A stretch of DNA of 64,000 nt, from contig CAZYXV010000010.1 in the NCBI GenBank assembly GCA_964651475.1, positions 62,001-126,000 on the forward strand, read 5' to 3'. Below are positions 16,017-24,342 of this stretch, piece after piece; positions within the stretch are counted from its first letter, which is position 1; each line of letters starts with the position of its first letter. The notes below the pieces were generated by a model. It was not told where the DNA came from and did no database searches. It was given only the letters and a program-made list of their open reading frames with translations. The DNA comes from JBGSMF01 sp964651475. Its GTDB lineage: Bacteria > Chloroflexota > Anaerolineae > Fen-1058. Both the position numbers and the translations under genes were made by a program.

Positions 16017-18176
16017 ATGCAAGACAAGAACAAAACCAAGTCTCAACTTTTGAGCGAGTTGGCAGAATTACGCCAGCGAGTCGCCAGGTTGGAAGCGCTG
16101 GAACCCGGGCATCTGTCTGCCGCCGCAGGCCAGGCGGGCAAACCGGCCGAGGCAGCCGAAACGCTGCGCCGGGAGGCGTTGCAAATTTCTGAAACTCGTT
16201 ACCGGCGGTTGTTTGAAACAGCCCAAGATGGCATCTTGCTCCTTGATGTAGGCACGGGGCAAATCACCGACGTCAACCCATTCCTGACAGAGCTGTTAGG
16301 CTATTCGCACGAGGATTTGGTGGGGAAGGCGCTCTGGGAAATTGGCCCTTTTAAAAACGTCGAGGCGAGCCAGACGGCTTTTGCAGAATTGCAGAGCAAG
16401 GAGTACATCCGTTACGAAGACCTGCCGCTTGAAACTCGCGCGGGGCGGCGCATTGACGTAGAGTTTGTTAGCAACGTCTACCAGGTTGATCACACGAGAG
16501 TGATCCAATGCAACATCCGCGACATTACCGTGCGCAAGCGGGCAGAAGACATCATTCAGGTGCGCCTGAGATTGTTTGAATACGCTGCCGACCATTCGCT
16601 TGAAGAGTTGATGCAAAAAGCGCTCGACGAAATCGGGCAAATCACCAGCAGCCCGATCGGCTTTTACTACTTTGTAGAGGCTGATCAAAAAACACTCTCG
16701 CTCCTGGCCTGGTCCACTCGCACCCAACAAGAATTTTGCAAAGCGGGAGGCAGGGGGTTGCACTACAGCCTGGACCAAGCCGGCGTGTGGGTAGATTGTG
16801 TTCACCAACGCAACCCCGTCATCCACAACGACTATGCGGCGCTGCCCGCTTCGCGCCGCAAGGGGCAGCCACCTGGCCATGCCGAGATCAGGCGGGAGCT
16901 GGTGGTGCCCACGCTGCGCGCGGGGCGCATCGTGTCCATTCTGGGCGTTGGCAACAAGCCTTTTGATTATGATGAGAAGGATGTCGAACTGGTCGCCTAC
17001 GTCGCCGATGTGATCTGGAGCATTGTCGAGCGCAAGCAAGCCGAGGCGCAATTGCAAGATTATCAGCGCCGCCTGGAAACGCAAAACCTGGAACTGCGCA
17101 AACTCTCGCTGGCGATTGAGCAGAGCGGCAACACCATCGTCATTACGGATACAGACGGCGCTATCCAGTATGCCAATCCCCGCTTTGAGGAAACCACCGG
17201 TTACACGCTGCGCGAGGCGGTGGGACAGAATCCACGCCTCTCGAAATCGGGTGAGCAGAACGCAGATTATTATCGGGTCTTGTGGGAAACCATCGCCAAC
17301 GGGCGAATCTGGCGCGGCGAGTTTCACAACCGGCGCAAAGATGGCGCATTATACTGGGAATCGGCCACCATTGCGCCTGTCCATAACGCCGCCGGGCACA
17401 TCACCCACTATATCGCCATCAAGGAAGACATCACCGAGATCAAACAGGCGCAGGAAGCGCTGCGTCAATACGCCGAACAACTGGCGGCGCAAAACGCCGA
17501 ATTGGATGCCTTTGCGCACACAGTAGCACACGACCTCAAAAACCCGATTGGGCTTATTATCGGTTTTTCCGAGGCTTTGATCGACGACTGGGAGACCATG
17601 CCGCCCGAGGACGCTTCCAAAGCCTTGCGCCACATTTTTCGGGCGGGGAAAAAACTTGATACGATCATTGAAGAATTGATGCTGCTGGCCGGCGTCCGCA
17701 AGCAAGAGATTACTCCCCAACCGCTTGATATGGGTAGCGTTGTTCGGGAATCCATTAAAAGTTTGCAAATTCTCATCCAAGACCGGCATGCCCAAATCGC
17801 CTTGCGCGATGAAGCCACGTGGCCGGTGGCGTTTGGTTATGCGCCGTGGATTGAAGAGGTGTGGGCCAACTATATCAGCAACGCCATCAAGTATGGCGGG
17901 CGTCCGCCGCACATCGAACTGGGGGCAGACCTACCCCTCCTTTCAGGGGGGATGGCGCGCTTTTGGGTGCGGGACAACGGCCCCGGCCTGAGTGCGGAGG
18001 CGCAAGTGGCTTTGTTCACTCCCTTTGCGCGGCTTGACCAGGTTCGCGTCAAGGGGCATGGCTTGGGCCTATCTATCGTGCGGCGGATTGTGGAAAAGTT
18101 GGGCGGCCAGGCTGGTGTGGAGAGCCAACCTGGGCAAGGCAGCACGTTTTTCTTTACTTTGCCTACCAGGGAATAA
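16017..18176 (+). CDS. PAS-GAF-PAS sensor histidine kinase
   Basis: 719 residues from the ATG at 16017, which has GGAGG eight bases upstream (ATG at 16011 is too close). An N-terminal coiled coil is followed by PAS (about 60-180: YRRLFETAQDGILLLDV), GAF (about 190-345: IGFYYFVEADQKTLSLLAWS), a second PAS with PAC (about 365-490: NTIVITDTDGAIQYANPRF), HisKA with the phospho-His in AHTVAHDLKNPIGLIIGF, and HATPase_c (NYISNAIKYGG, VRDNGPGLS, GHGLGLSIVRRIVEKLGG). It is cytoplasmic, with no partner regulator next to it. A 34-bp repeat of the preceding gene's 3' end flanks it, suggesting it was inserted between copies. Confidence 0.92.
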   Translation: MQDKNKTKSQLLSELAELRQRVARLEALEPGHLSAAAGQAGKPAEAAETLRREALQISETRYRRLFETAQDGILLLDVGTGQITDVNPFLTELLGYSHEDLVGKALWEIGPFKNVEASQTAFAELQSKEYIRYEDLPLETRAGRRIDVEFVSNVYQVDHTRVIQCNIRDITVRKRAEDIIQVRLRLFEYAADHSLEELMQKALDEIGQITSSPIGFYYFVEADQKTLSLLAWSTRTQQEFCKAGGRGLHYSLDQAGVWVDCVHQRNPVIHNDYAALPASRRKGQPPGHAEIRRELVVPTLRAGRIVSILGVGNKPFDYDEKDVELVAYVADVIWSIVERKQAEAQLQDYQRRLETQNLELRKLSLAIEQSGNTIVITDTDGAIQYANPRFEETTGYTLREAVGQNPRLSKSGEQNADYYRVLWETIANGRIWRGEFHNRRKDGALYWESATIAPVHNAAGHITHYIAIKEDITEIKQAQEALRQYAEQLAAQNAELDAFAHTVAHDLKNPIGLIIGFSEALIDDWETMPPEDASKALRHIFRAGKKLDTIIEELMLLAGVRKQEITPQPLDMGSVVRESIKSLQILIQDRHAQIALRDEATWPVAFGYAPWIEEVWANYISNAIKYGGRPPHIELGADLPLLSGGMARFWVRDNGPGLSAEAQVALFTPFARLDQVRVKGHGLGLSIVRRIVEKLGGQAGVESQPGQGSTFFFTLPTRE

Positions 18177-18246
18177 GCGTTCGCCAGAGCTTGCTCTGAC
18201 CGGCTCGCATCTTCCTAACCTGTTACCAATGCCGCCAGGCGATGCA

Positions 18247-18280
18247 CTGCCGGTCAGCGTGTCGAGCGAGAAAGGCAAGT
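18247..18280 (+). repeat. 34-bp direct repeat, copy 2
   Basis: An exact second copy of the last codons of the Band 7 gene, 70 bp after the kinase stop and followed by an in-frame TAA. It has no start of its own. The remainder of 18177-18386 shows no feature. Confidence 0.9.
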
Positions 18281-18386
18281 AAGCTGGACATCCGTCAGTA
18301 GCATTTTCATCATTTCAGTCCCACGTCTTCAGTGGCGCAGGCTGGTTGCCTTTAAGGCCAGCCGAGTACAATTTGCCCCTTCACGA

Positions 18387-20006
18387 TCATATCCGAATGA
18401 ATTGTAATAGTACGACCGGCCGTGACCGAGTCTCGCGGTAGAACAAGTCTTCTAGCGCCTGGCGTAAATTGTGGCTTCCACGTTTATACTGTTGCTTTAT
18501 CACTTTGCGACTGGCGTTTAACAGTTCCGCTGCTTCAGCCAGGTATACAAATCCACGGCTGACGAGCTGCGGTTCACCAACCAGTTGTTGCTTTTTGTTC
18601 ACTGGAATTAGGGCTGCGACAAATCCATCCTGAGATAGGCGCTGGCGATCGTGCATCACAATCTCGCCGATTTCGCCAATCAATCGTCCATCAACCAATA
18701 CATCGTCCAGGTGCATGGCTTGCTCTGTCCAAGCTTTTTGCCCATCGCTTACCCAGGGTGTGCCCTCCTTGAGGATGAAAACACGTTCCGGCGAGATGCC
18801 AGCCTCCTGAGCCAGGTGCTTGTGCAGATAGAGGTGCCGGGGTTCGCCGTGCACCGGGATCAAATAGTTGGGCTTGACTGTTTTGAGCATGGCACGCATA
18901 TCTTCCTGGCTTCCGTGGCCCGAGACGTGGACGGTTGCCATTGCCCCATAGATAACCTTTGCTCCTTGTTCAAAGAGCTTGTTGATCATCCGGCTAATAT
19001 CCTCCTCGTTGCCCGGAATTGCGCCGCCGGAGATGATGATGGTGTCGCCTTGTTCGACTCTGACCTGGCCATGATCTCTGTTTGCCATCCTGTCGAGTGC
19101 CGAACGCGGTTCTCCCTGTGAACCGGTCGAGAGAATCACCAGTTTGTCTGGTGCTACACTCTCTGGGGCAGCAACAATCAGATGTTCGGGCACCTGAAGA
19201 TAGCCCAACTGGCGGGCCAGCTCGACATTCTCTACCAAGCTCCGCCCGGTGAGGGCTACCTTGCGGCCATGTTTTTGGGCCAGATTCATTATCTCTTGCA
19301 AGCGTGCCAGCAGAGAGGAAAACGTAGCGATTATGATGCGCTGTCCCTTTGCCTGGAGAAACAACTGATCCAGGGTGTCTCGCACAACCCGTTCGGTTTC
19401 TGTACGCCCTGGCTTGTCAGCATTGGTGCTATCGCCAAGCATCGCCAGCACGCCGCCCCGGGTCAGCTTGCGGAGGCTGTCTAAATCTGTGGTGTGGCCG
19501 CCGGCTGGGGTCTCATCCAACTTGTAATCGCCTGTATGGACAATCTTCCCAACGGGTGTTTCAATCACCAGCCCCACCGCATCTGGGATAGAGTGGGCCA
19601 CTGAAAATGGGTTGACCTGAAACGGGCCCAACTGATGCCTGCTCGCCGTATGCAGCACATAAAGGTCTGCCTTGTGAAGCAGGTTCTTTTCAGCGAGTTG
19701 CCGTTCAACCAATCCCAGTGTCAGTGGCGTGCCGTAAATGGCTGTCTTGACCTGCTGTAGCAGATACGGCAGCGCGCCGATGTGATCCATGTGACCGTGC
19801 GTCAAGACAATACTGCACAGCTTGTCTTGATTCTTGATGACGTAATCAAAATCGGGCAGCACCAGGTCAATGCCGTACATATCGTTAGCGGGGAACATTA
19901 CGCCGCAGTCAACGACCAACATGTTGCGGTTATACTCGTATACGGTCATATTCTTTCCAATTCCACCCAGACCGCCGAGGGGAATGATTCGTAATTGTTT
20001 TGTCAT
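18387..20006 (-). CDS. rnj: ribonuclease J
   Basis: 539 residues. A metallo-beta-lactamase domain carries the zinc motif LTHGHMDHIGALPYL near residue 70, GDYKLDETP and a His near FSVAHSIPDAVG. A beta-CASP domain follows (IIATFSSLLARLQEIM, STGSQGEPRSALDRMA, GHGSQEDMRAML), then the C-terminal domain. RNase J is a 5'-3' exo- and endonuclease for mRNA decay and rRNA maturation. The length is normal. Its leader (about 128 nt) contains a terminator hairpin and a start motif shared with the csp leader, so it is probably regulated by attenuation. Confidence 0.95.
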   Translation of the reverse strand: MTKQLRIIPLGGLGGIGKNMTVYEYNRNMLVVDCGVMFPANDMYGIDLVLPDFDYVIKNQDKLCSIVLTHGHMDHIGALPYLLQQVKTAIYGTPLTLGLVERQLAEKNLLHKADLYVLHTASRHQLGPFQVNPFSVAHSIPDAVGLVIETPVGKIVHTGDYKLDETPAGGHTTDLDSLRKLTRGGVLAMLGDSTNADKPGRTETERVVRDTLDQLFLQAKGQRIIIATFSSLLARLQEIMNLAQKHGRKVALTGRSLVENVELARQLGYLQVPEHLIVAAPESVAPDKLVILSTGSQGEPRSALDRMANRDHGQVRVEQGDTIIISGGAIPGNEEDISRMINKLFEQGAKVIYGAMATVHVSGHGSQEDMRAMLKTVKPNYLIPVHGEPRHLYLHKHLAQEAGISPERVFILKEGTPWVSDGQKAWTEQAMHLDDVLVDGRLIGEIGEIVMHDRQRLSQDGFVAALIPVNKKQQLVGEPQLVSRGFVYLAEAAELLNASRKVIKQQYKRGSHNLRQALEDLFYRETRSRPVVLLQFIRI

Positions 20007-20057
20007 GTATTTCCTTGTGTTTTTACTGTAAATTGGTAGGTTGAGTGTGACAAGTTA

Positions 20058-20169
20058 AGAAAAAAACGCTCGGGCAAAACAAGCCCAGGCGTTTGATATT
20101 GAGATCAAGAGAAACTTGCTTATTACATCCTACTAATTAGATTATACCACAGCTCCCACTATTTGACCA
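20058..20169 (-). promoter_or_regulatory. rnj promoter and attenuator-like leader
   Basis: On the minus strand TGGTCA (20169-20164) and TATAAT (20146-20141) are 17 bp apart. The predicted transcript starts near 20134 with AGTAGGATGTAATAA. At 20090-20067 a hairpin (AAACGC..GGGC / GCCC..GCGTTT, one mismatch and one wobble) is followed by a run of seven T. This is an intrinsic terminator placed 50 nt before the rnj ATG, inside the leader. The sequence to the right (20170-20404) shows no feature. Confidence 0.7.
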
Positions 20170-20404
20170 CTTGGGGCCACGCGCGCAGCACCTCGACCTG
20201 TCCGGCAGGTCTCCTTCTCTTATCAACGCTCCGCCTGGCTGCCTACACCCCCCTATGGGCGGCTGCCGCAAATAGTCCTTGAGCCTGCGCGCGTGGGCGG
20301 GGTGGCGCAAACGTCTTTATGGATCCCATAGTATATAACCACGAATGGACGCAGTGAGCACGGCCAGCCTGATCAGGCTGTGAATACTGACCAAGCTCGT
20401 AATG

Positions 20405-20905
20405 TCAGGCAACGGCTGGTTTGAGCAGGTCAATTGCTCGTTGGACTACCTCTTGCGCCTGGTACACATCAATAGCATCTACCAGTGCTACTTCGGCACT
20501 CATGCGTTCGCTGGCATTGGCCAGCCATCGCTTGTCGGATGGTGTGAGCCTGTGGGTGCGACCCCAGCCCATCAGATCGCGCACTCCCTCAGCCAGGGCT
20601 TTCGGTTGTGGATCATGCCAGCAGGCCCTGAGCCAGTTGAATCGCTCACCGCTGTTGTCTGGAATTGGATGCATGGGCGCACGCAGGTAGGCCGTGATGG
20701 CTGCCAGGCCATTGACAATCAGGCGAAGCCCCAGGGCTTCGGCGCGATCAACCGGCACAGTCAACAAACTGTCTTTAGTCAGGCGGACGCAGTAAAATTC
20801 CGTGGTTCGACCGCCTTGGTCAAGGGTAGTTATGCTCTCGACCACACCCAACCCATACGCGGGGTGAGAAACTCGGTCCCCCGGCTGCAATTGCTGGAAA
20901 CTCAT
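20405..20905 (-). CDS. CarD/CdnL-like transcription regulator
   Basis: 166 residues. The N-terminal ~60 (LQPGDRVSHPAYGLGVVESI, FYCVRLTKDSLLTVPVDRAE) is the CarD/TRCF RNA-polymerase-interacting Tudor-like domain; the rest is helical with Trp residues (FNWLRACW, LMGWGRTHRLTPSDKRWLA), as in the CdnL DNA-binding domain. CarD proteins bind the RNAP beta subunit and stabilise open promoter complexes. The ATG follows AAGGAAATAACG. The predicted terminator in the rnj leader lies downstream and could also end this transcript. Confidence 0.82.
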   Translation of the reverse strand: MSFQQLQPGDRVSHPAYGLGVVESITTLDQGGRTTEFYCVRLTKDSLLTVPVDRAEALGLRLIVNGLAAITAYLRAPMHPIPDNSGERFNWLRACWHDPQPKALAEGVRDLMGWGRTHRLTPSDKRWLANASERMSAEVALVDAIDVYQAQEVVQRAIDLLKPAVA

Positions 20906-21018
20906 CGTTATTTCCTTCTGCCTGTTGCAGGTGAATCACACCCGCTCAGACGCGTGCCGTTGGCTTACTGGCGTTAAGCGCGACATGCGAGTCCGCGCCA
21001 ACAACGGGGCTGAACTGG

Positions 21019-21315
21019 CTAACGCCGTCCCCACCCGCCGCGGCTGCCAGCGCCGCCGGATCGCTGTACCTGGGGGCGAGCCTCGGCAACGGTAATTGAC
21101 CGGCTGTCGAGCGTTTTGCCATTGATCTGGCTAATCGCCTGTTTAGCCGCGTCATCGTCCGCCATCTCGACAAAGGCAAAACCCTTTGGCCGGCCCGTAT
21201 CGCGGTCGGTGATAATAGACACGCTGTCCACCACGCCCATCGGGGTAAACATTTCGCGCAGTGCGGTTTCGGTGATGCTGTACGGCAAGTTGCCGATATA
21301 CAATTTCTTACTCAT
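21019..21315 (-). CDS. RRM RNA-binding protein (cyanobacterial Rbp type)
   Basis: 98 residues from the ATG at 21315 (AAAGGAAA upstream). One RNA-recognition motif with RNP2 LYIGNLPYS and RNP1 KGFAFVEM, then a short Arg/Gly-rich tail (GGAGSRGGWGRR). Proteins of this type are cold-inducible RNA chaperones in cyanobacteria and Chloroflexi. It is downstream of the cold-shock gene in the same direction and presumably shares its promoter and attenuated leader. Confidence 0.92.
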   Translation of the reverse strand: MSKKLYIGNLPYSITETALREMFTPMGVVDSVSIITDRDTGRPKGFAFVEMADDDAAKQAISQINGKTLDSRSITVAEARPQVQRSGGAGSRGGWGRR

Positions 21316-21439
21316 GCTAGTTTTCCTTTTATCTGCCGGGCGTGTCTGCCCGGTGCGCTTGTAGCGACTGACCGCTGCCCAGGGACGAATGCCGGGTGCA
21401 GCGTTCGGTGCTATGGGTGAATATCGCTTGATGGTCTGT

Positions 21440-21649
21440 TTACAGTGCAACGACGTTGCTGGCTTTGGCGCCTTTGGGACCTTGTTCGACCTCGAACTCG
21501 ATACGCTGGCCTTCTGCAAGTGTGCGGTAGCCCTCGGTCCGGATGGCCGATTGATGGACAAAGACGTCCGTGCCTCCCTCACGCGCCACAAAGCCATAGC
21601 CCCGGCTGGCATCGAACCATTTGACGGTGCCGGTAATTCGTTCACTCAT
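21440..21649 (-). CDS. csp: cold-shock domain protein
   Basis: 69 residues: TGTVKWFDASRGYGFVARE contains the RNP1 motif, and DVFVHQSAI is RNP2; VEQGPKGAKASNVVAL ends the five-stranded CSD fold. It binds single-stranded nucleic acid and melts RNA structure. The ATG at 21649 follows AAAGGA. The leader is about 135 nt, long as in E. coli cspA, and holds a terminator hairpin. Confidence 0.96.
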   Translation of the reverse strand: MSERITGTVKWFDASRGYGFVAREGGTDVFVHQSAIRTEGYRTLAEGQRIEFEVEQGPKGAKASNVVAL

Positions 21650-21703
21650 TGTTTTGTTTCCTTTCATCGAAATATGTAGGTTGGAGTGATCTGCGTATCG
21701 GTG

Positions 21704-21820
21704 AAAAAACAAAAACCGCCCAGGCAGAAGATACCTGGGCGGTCACCGCTTGTCAGCCGAAACAGGAATTACTACATCCTACTATAAAGCTAGTATACCA
21801 CACTTGTTAACTTTTGTCCA
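21704..21820 (-). promoter_or_regulatory. csp promoter and attenuator-like leader
   Basis: TGGACA (21820-21815), 17 bp, TATACT (21797-21792). The transcript begins near 21785 and carries AGTAGGATGTAGTAA from 21783, nearly identical to the rnj leader start. A perfect 10-bp hairpin ACCGCCCAGG/CCTGGGCGGT (21743-21715) is followed by TTTTTGTTTTTTC, a textbook terminator placed before the gene. Read-through must be controlled for the csp-rrm operon to be expressed. Confidence 0.75.
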
Positions 21821-21878
21821 ATGTGGGCCATGCAGGCGTTCGCGTGGAGAATGGTTGGGGACTGTTGGGTTAAACTTC

Positions 21879-21949
21879 AATGCCTAAACTGCAACTAGCC
21901 AGGATTTTGAATTTTCAAAGCGAAATCCTGAACCCTTTCATCTTCTTTA
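21879..21949. repeat. dispersed repeat copy interrupted by the IS element
   Basis: AATGCCTAAACTGCAAC... runs about 70 bp to TTCATCTTCTTTA and matches 48934-49008 with scattered differences. The IS4 element is inserted at its right end; the uninterrupted copy at 49 kb continues TTC after the same TTCTTTA. Confidence 0.8.
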
Positions 21950-23466
21950 CTGGACTCTGGCGAAAAATGTGTGACTTGAGCACGGGACGCCTCCTGAGTA
22001 GAATTAGCAAAAAGCTAAACTACTTGTTCCAACAGGAGGTCATCCCATGCTCACCCATATTTTACACAATTCTGAAAAACTATGTGCGTTCATCGATCAA
22101 CTGAACGTCGATTTATCTCACCCCCAGCGTCAGCACATTCTCAATCTAGCCGACGCCCTCTTGGTCTGCGAAGACAAGAAAACGCTGGCGGCCCTGCAAC
22201 GCCAATTCATCGAAGCCCCCGATGCTTCCAACCTGGCCGATTTTCTGCGCATCAGTCCCTGGCCGACCAACGACGTGCGGGCCGCCCTGCGCGCCAATCA
22301 AGTGGCCTGGGCGATTGCCCAAGCCGAGCGCATGGGCGTCCCCAAGGTCATTCGTCTCAATATCGACGACTCCCTGGGCGAGAAAGACAAACAGACGCGC
22401 TGCCTGGAACCTGTGGACTGGTTTCACGACCACAACGAAAGCACCAAAACCCAAGCGCGCTACAAGAACGGCTTTTGCTATCTCGAATGCACTCTCTGTA
22501 TTGGGCCAATTGTGGCCACGGTCGACCTGCAGCTCTACTTGCGAGCCAAAACCGTGCGACGCCTCAATCGCCATCGGCCTCGCGAGGAGCGCCTGCCTTT
22601 TCGCAGCAAGAACGACATCGCCCGTGCCGTGTTGGAGGCCTTACATCCGCTCTTACCCAAAGGCGGGCGTGTCTATGTGCAATTCGACAGTTGGTATGCC
22701 TCCGACGATTTGATCAATTATGTCCGCCGTCAAGGCTGGCACGTCACGTGTGCACTCAAGGACAATCGCAAGCTCGATGGAACACGCCTCGACCAATTCG
22801 CCTACGCTCTCAGGCACAGGCGGTACACTCGTGTGCAAGTGGCCGCTGCGGATGGGCACCGCACCTCCTACTTCATACGCCAGACCACAGGTCATCTCAC
22901 TGGTGTGCCCGATCCAGTCCGCGTCTTTTTCTCAAAACGGCACCCCAGGGCGAAAGCCCTGGCGTACTTTATGAGTACGGATCTCACTCGCTCGGCCCAA
23001 TGGGCCTTGCAGGGTTACAGCCGGCGTTGGTCGTGCGAGGTCATCAACTTTTACCTCAAAACCCAAGTGGGCTTGGCCGACTTTCGCGTGCGTTCCTACG
23101 AGGCGGTGGACAAATACGTCGTCGTCGTTCATGTGGCCTGGGCTTACATCGAGCAACGTTTTGTTGCCGAGCATTCGGCTCAGATCAACACATACGGCGA
23201 CATCATCCGGCAGCATCGAGACGAGCATGCCATCGATTGGTTGACGGGTGCCATCGAGATGGCAGCAGAAACCGGGAACATCGCCCTGGTCTTACAGCGC
23301 TTCCTGCGTCTGCAAGCCTAACAAGCTCGATCTCCGATAGACTGCCAACGCGCAAGTTCTATGGACTTAATCTACCAGGTAAGTCCAGTGGCTTTTGCGC
23401 GTCTATTGGCGGCCCGTCACGTGGCTGATTTTCATATTGTTAAGGTTGCTTTTCGCCAATGTCCAG
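21950..23466 (+). mobile_element. IS4-family insertion sequence (1517 bp) with 7-bp target duplication
   Basis: Terminal inverted repeats begin CTGGACTCTGGCGAAAA (left) and, read inward, CTGGACATTGGCGAAAA (right), 15 of 17 identical. TTCTTTA flanks both ends (21943-21949 and 23467-23473) as a target-site duplication. One transposase gene fills the element. Intact ends, an undamaged gene and an exact duplication suggest recent insertion. Confidence 0.9.
22047..23321 (+). CDS. IS4-family DDE transposase
   Basis: 424 residues. First Asp in RLNIDDSLGEKD (about 115), second in YVQFDSWYAS (about 222), and the Glu within YSRRWSCEVINFYLK, which fits the IS4 Y-(2)-R-(3)-E-(6)-K signature exactly. It cuts and pastes the surrounding element. 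The ATG has AGGAGGT at good spacing. A long second-frame open frame over it is a coding shadow. Confidence 0.93.
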   Translation: MLTHILHNSEKLCAFIDQLNVDLSHPQRQHILNLADALLVCEDKKTLAALQRQFIEAPDASNLADFLRISPWPTNDVRAALRANQVAWAIAQAERMGVPKVIRLNIDDSLGEKDKQTRCLEPVDWFHDHNESTKTQARYKNGFCYLECTLCIGPIVATVDLQLYLRAKTVRRLNRHRPREERLPFRSKNDIARAVLEALHPLLPKGGRVYVQFDSWYASDDLINYVRRQGWHVTCALKDNRKLDGTRLDQFAYALRHRRYTRVQVAAADGHRTSYFIRQTTGHLTGVPDPVRVFFSKRHPRAKALAYFMSTDLTRSAQWALQGYSRRWSCEVINFYLKTQVGLADFRVRSYEAVDKYVVVVHVAWAYIEQRFVAEHSAQINTYGDIIRQHRDEHAIDWLTGAIEMAAETGNIALVLQRFLRLQA

Positions 23467-23508
23467 TTCTTTATTCTGCCGTGTCTGCTTTATTTGCCCT
23501 GCCACGTT

Positions 23509-23530
23509 CCTTCGGCTGCGCTCAGGACAG
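23509..23530. repeat. short interspersed repeat, second copy
   Basis: CCTTCGGCTGCGCTCAGGAC, inverted relative to the copy at 5708-5730. Both copies lie near the two ends of the bracketed 18-kb segment. Confidence 0.55.
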
Positions 23531-23583
23531 GTTTTTGACATGCCAACCCCTCAAAAATGGTGCGGAATACGAGTATGACTCAC

Positions 23584-23635
23584 GCCGCAGAGGCCGGAGG
23601 TTCAAGTCCTCTCGCCCCGACAAAATGGCACTTGT
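23584..23635 (+). repeat. attR-like direct repeat (3' half of tRNA-Pro)
   Basis: Exact copy of 5520-5571. It has no 5' tRNA half, so it is not a functional tRNA gene. It runs into a perfect 19-bp terminator stem, which looks like the native end of the tRNA-Pro transcription unit. Confidence 0.78.
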
Positions 23636-23662
23636 CGCTTTCGAAGCGACAAGTGCCATTTT
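23622..23662 (+). terminator. perfect intrinsic terminator behind the tRNA fragment
   Basis: AAAATGGCACTTGTCGCTT, loop TCG, AAGCGACAAGTGCCATTTT: 19 perfect base pairs with A/T ends, able to terminate in both directions. Confidence 0.85.
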
Positions 23663-23721
23663 ATCTTCTTTATTAAGGCCGGACAGAATAAAAAAGATCT
23701 GTCAGGCCGCCTCAAACGCTG

Positions 23722-24342
23722 CTATTCTGTTCTTTCGATGCTATCTCCAAACACCGTCCAACCTGGTCGAGGGCGACGAGCGAATAACTCGAGATAAGGA
23801 CCGGGCAACTGCTCAGCGAGATCGTGAACAGCCTCGGGCTTGCGGCTGTGCCCCAGTGCTGGGCCAAGCAATCCCAGATAAAGCGGCGGATGTGGGGGAT
23901 GAACCTTGCCACGCCGGCCAATCAAAACATACTCACTGCAACTGGCGACCCAATGTCCCGGCCCATAACGTGGGCGGCCACTCGTTGTGAGTTTCACCCA
24001 CGGGAACATTGTAATTGGCTTGAACCCCCAGGCTCGTCTTGTTGCGACAGCTTCATCTATCTTGGGGCCAGTTCCCCACAAGAACAAGATGCAATTATCG
24101 GCGGCCAGCGCCGGCACCGGCATGGCAAGGATTTCTTGCATCGTCATCGTTGGATAGGTATAGCCGCCTAATCGCGGCTGGTGACTTTTGGGGTTGTCAT
24201 AAGGCCAGGGTGGATCAGCGATAATGACGCCATAACGCCCAAACTGGCTCAGATCCATTTGGCGCGCATCACCGAGGATGATTTTGCACGCAGCGCTTTC
24301 GAGATTCATGGGATAAATAGAGATCTGAACCGGCTTGCTCAT
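23722..24342 (-). CDS. MT-A70 family adenine methyltransferase
   Basis: 206 residues. The catalytic tetrapeptide DPPW is in YGVIIADPPWPYDNPKSH (about residue 43); NCILFLWGTGP and LELFARRPRPGWTVFGD are the later SAM-fold motifs of the MT-A70 family. It probably makes N6-methyladenine in DNA; such orphan enzymes are common on phages and integrative elements and protect them from restriction. Its ATG overlaps the integrase stop by four bases, so it is the last gene of the element's minus-strand operon and lies next to the att copy. Confidence 0.9.
   Translation of the reverse strand: MSKPVQISIYPMNLESAACKIILGDARQMDLSQFGRYGVIIADPPWPYDNPKSHQPRLGGYTYPTMTMQEILAMPVPALAADNCILFLWGTGPKIDEAVATRRAWGFKPITMFPWVKLTTSGRPRYGPGHWVASCSEYVLIGRRGKVHPPHPPLYLGLLGPALGHSRKPEAVHDLAEQLPGPYLELFARRPRPGWTVFGDSIERTE

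Noticed and set aside
22082..23428. 448-codon second open frame over the transposase
   Set aside because: It overlaps the IS4 transposase, whose DDE and YREK motifs and inverted ends are clear; the other frame gives low-complexity Arg/Ser-rich protein.
23584..23635. Second tRNA-Pro gene
   Set aside because: Only the 3' half exists; acceptor 5' strand, D-arm and anticodon are missing.
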